A DNA stretch of 54,194 nucleotides. It comes from Gammaproteobacteria bacterium (GTDB lineage: Bacteria > Pseudomonadota > Gammaproteobacteria > Steroidobacterales > Steroidobacteraceae). The translations under genes were made by a program, and so were the position numbers. Positions 48,159 to 54,194 of this stretch are shown one piece after another. The stretch is taken from NCBI GenBank assembly GCA_028293765.1, contig JAQGOG010000165.1, positions 1 to 54,194 on the forward strand. Reading direction: 5' to 3'. Position 1 is the first letter of the stretch; each line of letters opens with the position of its first letter. The notes under the pieces were generated by a model. That model ran no database searches and was not told where the DNA came from. It saw only the letters and a program-made list of their open reading frames with translations.

Positions 48159-50516
48159 TTGAACGCATACGTCATCCCCTTCGAGCGGCTAGGAATGCAC
48201 GACGTCGAGACCGTCGGCGGCAAGAACGCATCCCTGGGCGAAATGATCGGCTCGCTCGCGAAGCTCGGTGTGCAGGTGCCCGGCGGCTTCGCCACGACCG
48301 CCCACGCCTACCGCGAGTTCCTCAAACAAGGGGGGCTGGACAGCCGTATTCGCGCCGAGCTCGAAGGGCTGGATGTCGACGACGTGACGAAGCTCGCTGC
48401 TACCGGAGCTCGTATTCGGGGGTGGGTGCTCGCCACGCCCTTTTCGCCGGAAATCGAGCAGGCGGTGATCGGCGAGCTGCGAAAGATGAGCAACGGCCGC
48501 GACATCGCAGTGGCGGTACGGTCGTCCGCCACCGCAGAGGATTTGCCGGAGGCGTCCTTTGCGGGCCAGCAAGAAACCTTCCTGAACGTGCGCGGCGAAG
48601 CCGCTGTTCTGAAAGCGATGCATGAGGTGTTCGCGTCGCTGTTCAACGACCGCGCGATCTCATATCGAGTCCACCAGAACTTCGACCACAACGCCGTCGC
48701 CCTCTCGGCGGGGGTCCAGCACATGGTACGCAGCGATCTCGGCGCGAGCGGCGTGATGTTTACGCTCGATACCGACTCGGGATTTCGCGATGTTGTATTT
48801 ATCACCGCCTCCTACGGACTGGGCGAAACCGTCGTACAGGGCGCGGTAAACCCTGACGAGTTCTACGTCTACAAACCCACTCTGCGAGCCGGCAAGCACG
48901 CCATCCTGCGCAGAAATCTCGGCGGCAAGGCAATCAAGATGATCTACGCGCCGGCGGGCTCCGCCGAGCGGGTGACCACTGTCGACGTGCCGCAGGCGGA
49001 CCGCGGCCGCTTCTGCCTCGACGACGCGGACATCGTCGCGCTGTCGCGTCAGGCGCTCATCATCGAAGAGCACTACCAGAAGCCGATGGATATCGAGTGG
49101 GGCAAGGACGGCGCCACGGGTGAGATCTATATCCTCCAGGCGCGCCCGGAAACCGTACAGAGCCGCGCCGGCCGCACGATTCAACGCTTCTCGCTCAAAC
49201 AGTCACCGTCGAAGGTACTGGCCACTGGCCGTAGTATCGGACAGCGCATTGGTTCCGGTCCCGCGCGCGTGATCCGCAATGTGAAGGAAATGGCGCGCGT
49301 GCAGGCGGGCGATGTGCTCGTTGCCGACATGACGGACCCGGACTGGGAGCCCGTCATGAAGCGCGCAGCGGCGATCGTCACTAATCGCGGCGGTCGTACG
49401 TGTCATGCGGCCATCATCGCGCGCGAACTGGGTATCGCCGCTGTTGTTGGCTGCGGTGATGCGACTCACACCATCAAAGAAGGCCAGGAAGTCACCGTCT
49501 CCTGCGCTGAAGGCGATACGGGCTACGTGTACGAGGGTCTGCTCGAGTATGAGCGGAAGCAGATCGAGCTCGACTCGCTGCCCAAGATCCCCGTCAAGAT
49601 CATGATGAACGTCGGCAATCCCGACCGCGCCTTCGACTTTGCAGGCATCCCCCATCGGGGTGTCGGCCTCGCGCGCCTGGAGTTCATCATCAATCGCATG
49701 ATTGGGGTGCATCCCAGGGCCCTGCTCGAGTTCGACCGTCTCGACGGCGAGCTGCAGGAGCAGATCCGGGCACAGATGGCGGGCTACTCCGATCCTGTCG
49801 GCTTCTATGTCGAAAAGCTCTCCGAAGGCATTGCGCAGATCGCGGCGGCCTTCGCGCCCGAGCCCGTGATCGTGCGGTTGTCCGACTTCAAGTCGAACGA
49901 ATACGCCAACCTCATCGGCGGCAAGCGTTACGAGCCGGAGGAGGAAAACCCGATGCTCGGCTTCCGCGGCGCCTGTCGCTACGTGGACGAGACTTTCCGC
50001 CCCTGCTTCGAGCTCGAGTGCCGCGCCCTAAAACGAGTGCGCGAGACCATGGGCCTGACGAATGTACAGATCATGGTTCCCTTCGTGCGGACGCTGAAGG
50101 AGGCGAGCCAGGTCGTGGACCTGCTCGCGCAGAATGGCCTGCGGCGCGGTGAACACGGCCTGAAGATCATCATGATGTGCGAGCTGCCGACGAACGCGCT
50201 GCTCGCGGACGAGTACCTCGAGTATTTCGATGGCATGTCGATCGGCTCCAACGACATGACGCAGCTCACGCTCGGCCTGGATCGCGATTCCTCGATCGTC
50301 GCGAAGCTGTTCGATGAGCGCGACGAAGCCGTAAAGCGGCTGCTCTCGATGGCGATCTCGGCCTGCAAGAGGAAGGGCAAGTACGTGGGCATCTGCGGCC
50401 AGGGGCCGTCCGACCATCCCGACCTCGCGCGCTGGCTGCTCGATCAGGGGATCGAGAGCATGTCGCTCAATCCGGATACGGTCGTGGAGACGTGGCTGTT
50501 TCTGTCGCAGCCTTAG
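48159..50516 (+). CDS. ppsA: Phosphoenolpyruvate synthase
   Basis: Converts pyruvate, ATP and water to PEP, AMP and phosphate for gluconeogenesis. From TTG 48159 (AGAGGA about 8 bases upstream) the protein has 785 aa. An ATP-grasp domain opens [25 protein letters not shown]. The swivelling domain has phosphohistidine His416 in [14 protein letters not shown], with the regulatory Thr at 414. The PEP/pyruvate TIM barrel includes [16 protein letters not shown] and [11 protein letters not shown]. An upstream in-frame extension to 48033 overlaps ppsR and was rejected. Confidence 0.97.
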   Translation: MNAYVIPFERLGMHDVETVGGKNASLGEMIGSLAKLGVQVPGGFATTAHAYREFLKQGGLDSRIRAELEGLDVDDVTKLAATGARIRGWVLATPFSPEIEQAVIGELRKMSNGRDIAVAVRSSATAEDLPEASFAGQQETFLNVRGEAAVLKAMHEVFASLFNDRAISYRVHQNFDHNAVALSAGVQHMVRSDLGASGVMFTLDTDSGFRDVVFITASYGLGETVVQGAVNPDEFYVYKPTLRAGKHAILRRNLGGKAIKMIYAPAGSAERVTTVDVPQADRGRFCLDDADIVALSRQALIIEEHYQKPMDIEWGKDGATGEIYILQARPETVQSRAGRTIQRFSLKQSPSKVLATGRSIGQRIGSGPARVIRNVKEMARVQAGDVLVADMTDPDWEPVMKRAAAIVTNRGGRTCHAAIIARELGIAAVVGCGDATHTIKEGQEVTVSCAEGDTGYVYEGLLEYERKQIELDSLPKIPVKIMMNVGNPDRAFDFAGIPHRGVGLARLEFIINRMIGVHPRALLEFDRLDGELQEQIRAQMAGYSDPVGFYVEKLSEGIAQIAAAFAPEPVIVRLSDFKSNEYANLIGGKRYEPEEENPMLGFRGACRYVDETFRPCFELECRALKRVRETMGLTNVQIMVPFVRTLKEASQVVDLLAQNGLRRGEHGLKIIMMCELPTNALLADEYLEYFDGMSIGSNDMTQLTLGLDRDSSIVAKLFDERDEAVKRLLSMAISACKRKGKYVGICGQGPSDHPDLARWLLDQGIESMSLNPDTVVETWLFLSQP

Positions 50517-50634
50517 AGAATTGATGCGTGCTGCGGCCGGCCCAGGTCGCGCGTCGTAGGCGCGGCCGGCCAGGTCGGGCCGCGTAGTTCCGAGCTGCGG
50601 GCCCGGACCTTGAAGACGCGCCCTTTCCGGCTGC

Positions 50635-51201
50635 TTATGGCGAGTGCTTTCCCGCGAACGCCGGCGCGAACAGCTTGGCACGGTAATACCGCAGCTCGCG
50701 GATCGACTCCATGATGTCGGCATGCGCCAGGTGCGTCCCCTGCTTCGCAAAGCCTTCCGCCATCCCGGGAGCCCAGCGTCTTGCCAGCTCCTTCAGCGTG
50801 CTGACATCGAGATTCCGGTAGTGGAAGAAGTGCTCCAGCTTAGGCATGTAGCGCGCCAGAAAGCGGCGGTCCTGGCAGATGCTGTTACCGCAGATCGGTG
50901 AAGCGCCCGGCTTCACCAGCGGTGCAAGGAACTCGAGGGTACGCGCCTCGGCCTCCGCAACGCTGACCTTGCTGGCGCGCACCCGCGCCAAGAGACCTGA
51001 CGATCCGTGTTGCTTCTGGTTCCAGTCGTCCATGCCCGCAAGCACGTCGTCGGGCTGATGGATCGCGATCACCGGTCCGTCGGCAATGACGACCAGCTCC
51101 TTGTCGGTCACAACCGTAGCCATTTCTATGATGGAATCCGAGTCGGGCTTGAGGCCCGTCATCTCGAGATCGATCCAGATCAGATGGTCGCCGCTCGGCA
51201 T
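50635..51201 (-). CDS. orn: Oligoribonuclease
   Basis: A 3'-5' exoribonuclease that finishes RNA decay by degrading 2-5-mers, and also cleaves pGpG from cyclic-di-GMP turnover. The 188 residues carry the DEDDh motifs: Asp11 and Glu13 (IWIDLEMTG), the [18 protein letters not shown] segment with its Asp, and the C-terminal [17 protein letters not shown] with the catalytic His and Asp. The start is ATG. It diverges from rsgA, with which it is paired in E. coli too. It is convergent with ppsA across a 118-base GC-rich gap. Confidence 0.97.
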   Translation of the reverse strand: MPSGDHLIWIDLEMTGLKPDSDSIIEMATVVTDKELVVIADGPVIAIHQPDDVLAGMDDWNQKQHGSSGLLARVRASKVSVAEAEARTLEFLAPLVKPGASPICGNSICQDRRFLARYMPKLEHFFHYRNLDVSTLKELARRWAPGMAEGFAKQGTHLAHADIMESIRELRYYRAKLFAPAFAGKHSP

Positions 51202-51260
51202 ATCTGTAGCGTAGTGATAGCGTGTCGTGGGTTGCGACCCAGTTTACCGTAACGCCATTT

Positions 51261-52178
51261 ATGAATGACACATTCGACGCCCGCGTAATCGCCACTTTTG
51301 GCCGCCACCTGCTGGTGCGGGAGGCGTCCGGAAAGGAGCTGAAGGCGCGCCCCTTCGGGCGTGGTCTCACGGTGGTTTGTGGGGATAACGTCAAATGCCG
51401 CATCGATCCCCGCCACGACGAAGTGCATGTTCTGGAGCTGATCCCGCGGCGTACGGCCCTGTACCGGTCCAACGTGCGCGGCGTGACGGAGCCCGTAGTC
51501 GCCAACCTTTCGCAGTTACTCGTGGTGCTCGCGCCTAATCCAGTCCCCGACCTGTTCGTCGTCGACCGGTATCTGGCCGCGGCGGCCTCCGGCGGGATTG
51601 CTGGGACGCTCATTGTGAACAAAACCGAGCTCGGCATCGGCGACGAATTGCGAACGCAGCTCGACGTCTTCACCGCGGCGGGATATCGCTGGATCCCCTG
51701 CTCGGTGCGCGCCGGGGAAGGAATCGAAGCGTTGCTGGATGTCTGTGCCGGCCAGGTCGCCGCGTTGGTCGGACAATCCGGCGTGGGAAAATCCTCGCTC
51801 GTCCACTACCTCATTCCCAATGCGGAAGTCGAAATCGGTGAGCTGGTCCGCGAGGAAGAAGGACGCCACACCACGACCGCCTCGAAGCTGTTCGATCTGC
51901 CACGCGGCGGGCATCTCATCGATTCGCCTGGCGTCCGCGACTTTGCCCCGGCCATCGATCGACTGGATAGCCGCAGCCTGGGGTTCGTCGAAGTTGAGCG
52001 CCTGGCCCCCGGCTGCCGCTTCGCCGACTGCCGCCACATGCGCGAGCCCGGCTGTGCCGTACAGGCGGCCACCCACAGCGGCGATATGAATCCACGGCGC
52101 TACGAGAGCTACCGTCGTCTGCGCAGGCTCCACGAGGAACTGACGGCCGCCCGCGGCCCGGAGCGTGGCCGGCGCTGA
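51261..52178 (+). CDS. rsgA: Small ribosomal subunit biogenesis GTPase RsgA
   Basis: A circularly permuted GTPase that checks the 30S decoding site late in assembly. From ATG 51261 it has 305 aa. An N-terminal OB-fold is followed by G4 NKTEL (120-124), G1 GQSGVGKS (171-178), the switch region EEGRHTTTASKLF, G3 DSPG (221-224) and a C-terminal zinc site (Cys252, Cys257, His259, Cys265). The frame is open 13 codons upstream to GTG 51222, but the ATG gives a normal N-terminus. Confidence 0.95.
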   Translation: MNDTFDARVIATFGRHLLVREASGKELKARPFGRGLTVVCGDNVKCRIDPRHDEVHVLELIPRRTALYRSNVRGVTEPVVANLSQLLVVLAPNPVPDLFVVDRYLAAAASGGIAGTLIVNKTELGIGDELRTQLDVFTAAGYRWIPCSVRAGEGIEALLDVCAGQVAALVGQSGVGKSSLVHYLIPNAEVEIGELVREEEGRHTTTASKLFDLPRGGHLIDSPGVRDFAPAIDRLDSRSLGFVEVERLAPGCRFADCRHMREPGCAVQAATHSGDMNPRRYESYRRLRRLHEELTAARGPERGRR

Positions 52179-52326
52179 GCCCTCCACTTCCGGGGTTCGT
52201 ATGCTTCGCAATGCCACGCCGGACGAGTGTGCGCGTCCGCGTGATGAGCCGATATCACCGCCGTCGCGCTACATGGAACGAGTTTGATTTCGGTCTTTTT
52301 CCATCGCGTGACGCAAGCGCCGCAGA

Positions 52327-52926
52327 TCAGGTAACCGACTGCCGCCCCGCAAGCGCGTGCGCCAGCGTTCCGCCGTCCACGTATTCGAGCTCGCCGCCGA
52401 TAGGCACACCGTGTGCGATACGGCTTGCACGGATGCCGCGGCGGGTGGCGAGCTCGCCGAGAAAGTGTGCTGTGGCCTCGCCTTCCACGGTGGGATTCGT
52501 GGCGAGAATGAACTCGCGCACGGTTCCCTCATTGAGGATGGCTTCCAACTCGCGAATGCCGAGCTGTTCGGGGCCGATGCCATCCAGCGGCGACAGATGT
52601 CCCATCAACACGAAGTACCGGCCGCGGTAGCTGCCTGACATCTCGATGGCCACGACATCCGCGGGCGATTCGACTGCGCAAAGCAGCGTTGCGTCGCGCT
52701 GCGGCGCCGAGCAGATTGAACACAACTCGTCTTCCGTAAGCATCCGGCAGCGTTGGCAGCGAACGACAGACTCCAAAGCGGAGTCCAGAGCACCCGCCAG
52801 CGCACGCGCTCCCGAGCGGCCTTCCTGCAGTAGATGAAACGCCATGCGTTGGGCCGTCTTGGGGCCGACGCCAGGCAAAGCGCGCAAGGCGTCGATGAGT
52901 TGTGTGAGACGCGCGGAGTGCTTCAC
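52327..52926 (-). CDS. recR: Recombination protein RecR
   Basis: Acts with RecO and RecF to load RecA at gaps. The 199 residues show the helix-hairpin-helix segment ([24 protein letters not shown], about 10-33), the zinc finger [16 protein letters not shown] (about 57-72) and the Toprim domain ([38 protein letters not shown], with [16 protein letters not shown]). The start is ATG, beginning [14 protein letters not shown]. It lies 3 bases after ybaB in the conserved dnaX-ybaB-recR operon. Confidence 0.97.
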   Translation of the reverse strand: MKHSARLTQLIDALRALPGVGPKTAQRMAFHLLQEGRSGARALAGALDSALESVVRCQRCRMLTEDELCSICSAPQRDATLLCAVESPADVVAIEMSGSYRGRYFVLMGHLSPLDGIGPEQLGIRELEAILNEGTVREFILATNPTVEGEATAHFLGELATRRGIRASRIAHGVPIGGELEYVDGGTLAHALAGRQSVT

Positions 52927-52929
52927 GGG

Positions 52930-53250
52930 CTAGAACGGAAGTTTCATCCCCGGCGGTAGCTGCAGGCCGGCGGTCAGGCTCGACATTTTCTCCGCCACGC
53001 GCGCCTCAACCTTGTGTACGGCGTCGTTCGTGGCGGCGGCGACGAGGTCCTCGAGCATCTCGCGATCCTCGCCTATTACGGCGGGCTCGATCTGCACGCG
53101 CTTGACCTCATGCTTGCCGGTCATCGTGATCTTGACCATGCCGCCACCGGCTTCGCCGATGACTTCGATGGTCGCGATCTCGGCCTGGGCCTTGGCCATG
53201 TTGGCTTGCATGGCCTGGGCCTGTTTCATCAGATTGTTGATATTGGGCAT
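52930..53250 (-). CDS. ybaB: YbaB/EbfC nucleoid-associated protein
   Basis: A small DNA-binding dimer encoded between dnaX and recR in most proteobacteria. From ATG 53250 it has 106 aa. It begins [22 protein letters not shown], then has [22 protein letters not shown] and [19 protein letters not shown], and ends LPPGMKLPF. The open frame runs 46 codons further upstream, but that stretch is dnaX-ybaB intergenic sequence and not YbaB-like. The gap between the dnaX stop and this start is 162 bases, with no element that I can name. Confidence 0.95.
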   Translation of the reverse strand: MPNINNLMKQAQAMQANMAKAQAEIATIEVIGEAGGGMVKITMTGKHEVKRVQIEPAVIGEDREMLEDLVAAATNDAVHKVEARVAEKMSSLTAGLQLPPGMKLPF

Positions 53251-53412
53251 GTCAGGAACAGCTCCTTCGCTGAAATTTGTCTGGTTGGGGCGTGGGCCGC
53301 CCGCATCTGGGTGAACGCACCGGCCCGCGCGCGCCTTGCCGTCAACGCCTGGTCGGCCGCACCGGGTAGTTCGCGCCTCGAAGTCCACACCTGGCGCACC
53401 AGGTCGCCCCCT

Positions 53413-54194
53413 CTACTTTACTGGCCGGACGGTGTCGGGCAACAGCGTCGCGCCGAAGCGCTCGCGCAGGCCCTGCACACCCGGATCGGTTTCAAATGCC
53501 TGCCGCGCGGACTCCAACTCCTGTTTCGAAGCGCGCTGCTCGGCCTGCGCCGGCGTTTCCGCTTCCACAGTGGCCGTGGTGAACTCGAGCCGCACTGCCT
53601 CGCCGTAATATTTCGAAAGCGCCTGCGCGAGCTTGTCTTCCTGCGACGGAGTGCGTACGAATTTCACACGCGGGTCCAGCGCGAGGCGTACGACACCGCC
53701 TCGTCGACCTACGAGCGCACAGTGGCTCGCGAGTTGGCGCGCGGCGCCCAGCAAATCGAGTTGACTCAGAATTGAGGCCCAAGAGCCTTCAGGGGCGTCC
53801 GCAGCCGAACCAGGCGCACCGCCAGCCGATACGGGTCCGCGCCGCTCCGCTGCGTCCCTCATAGGCACGGCGCCGCCGTACTGTTCTCCGCCGACCTCGT
53901 CGCCTGCATGACCTTCGCCAGTCGCGCCTGCATGGCTGGCAGTGCCGTCGTGCTGCCCTCCGCCGGTCGCGCCCGCATGACCGCCAGCGGTCGCGCCATC
54001 GTGCTGCCCTCCGCCGACCGCACCTGCATGACCGCCGCTCGTCGCACTACTACTGGGCTGCGCTCCGCCGGGCGCGCCTCCACGGCCGCCTGCGGACGCG
54101 CCACCGCGCTGTCCTCCGCCGGGCGCGCCTGCATGGCCGCCTGCGGTCGCGCCACCGCGCAGCCCTCCGCCCGGTGCACCTGCGTGGCCGCCTG
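53413..54194 (-). CDS. dnaX: DNA polymerase III subunit gamma/tau, C-terminal part (cut by window edge)
   Basis: The minus-strand frame is open from 54194 to the stop at 53413, about 260 codons. The C-terminal ~140 residues (SWASILSQLDLLGAARQLASHCALVGRRGGVVRLALDP, then KLAQALSKYYGE and DPGVQGLRERFGATLLPDTVRPVK) match the tau domain that binds the polymerase alpha subunit. Before it lies a Gly/Ala/His/Gln-rich linker made of degenerate 17-residue repeats. The clamp-loader ATPase half and any gamma-producing frameshift site are beyond the window. It is followed by ybaB and recR as expected. Confidence 0.92.
   Translation of the reverse strand, partial: GGHAGAPGGGLRGGATAGGHAGAPGGGQRGGASAGGRGGAPGGAQPSSSATSGGHAGAVGGGQHDGATAGGHAGATGGGQHDGTASHAGATGEGHAGDEVGGEQYGGAVPMRDAAERRGPVSAGGAPGSAADAPEGSWASILSQLDLLGAARQLASHCALVGRRGGVVRLALDPRVKFVRTPSQEDKLAQALSKYYGEAVRLEFTTATVEAETPAQAEQRASKQELESARQAFETDPGVQGLRERFGATLLPDTVRPVK
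53887..54194 (-). repeat. Degenerate 51-bp tandem repeats in the dnaX linker
   Basis: In the dnaX frame the sequence reads as successive units such as GGHAGAPGGGLRGGATA, GGHAGAPGGGQRGGASA, GGHAGAVGGGQHDGATA and GGHAGATGGGQHDGTA. That is about six copies of a 17-residue (51-bp) unit, the third most diverged (GGAQPSSSATS). At DNA level the blocks around ccgcctgcggtcgcgcc recur at 51-base spacing. The array continues past the window edge. Confidence 0.8.

Overview
The window is chromosomal DNA from a high-GC gammaproteobacterium. The gene order recN, fur, bamE, then hrcA-grpE-dnaK-dnaJ, dapB, carAB, greA, yhbY, rlmE, ftsH, folP, glmM, tpiA, secG, tRNA-Leu follows the Pseudomonas/Xanthomonas backbone. 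The four-gene hrcA heat-shock operon, separate nuoC and nuoD genes, and the tmRNA tag ANDDNYALAA point to the Xanthomonadales/Nevskiales/Steroidobacterales side of the class. The exact genus cannot be read from the sequence.

Layout. Positions 1-12057 (minus strand) hold the proton-pumping NADH dehydrogenase operon nuoA to nuoM, with nuoM cut by the window edge. Positions 12215-18570 (minus) hold tRNA-Leu(GAG), secG, tpiA, glmM, folP, ftsH and rlmE. yhbY (plus) then faces greA, carB, carA, dapB, dnaJ, dnaK, grpE and hrcA (minus). Divergent to hrcA are nadK and recN (plus). Next come fur (minus), bamE (plus), rnfH and ratA (minus), smpB (plus) and the tmRNA gene ssrA. From 38506 to 41808 lies a minus-strand metabolic trio (N-carbamoylputrescine amidase, FAD-linked oxidase, Gfo/Idh/MocA dehydrogenase), followed by small membrane proteins, the periplasmic protease gene prc, a DUF1249 gene coupled to a coiled-coil gene, the divergent ppsR/ppsA pair, orn, rsgA, and the recombination/replication cluster recR-ybaB-dnaX.

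The most unusual region is 36478-37720. The tmRNA gene is interrupted inside its T-loop by a 293-nt group I intron whose core closely resembles the small Azoarcus tRNA intron. Spliced exons restore a perfect T-arm and acceptor stem. A LAGLIDADG homing-endonuclease gene lies outside the intron, just downstream of the tmRNA CCA end, and carries a frameshift. The partner gene smpB sits directly upstream, so both halves of trans-translation are here and the RNA half needs self-splicing to mature. A UdgX-like uracil-DNA glycosylase gene follows.

Other non-coding structure includes a modular palindromic repeat in at least four intergenic regions, a good heat-shock sigma-32 promoter before dnaK, a terminator-like hairpin in the leader of the nuo operon, and 51-bp coding repeats in the dnaX linker. 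Several gene starts were moved downstream of the longest ORF (folP, glmM, secG, dapB, dnaK, hrcA, yhbY, nuoE, nuoB and others) on the basis of ribosome-binding sites and family length.
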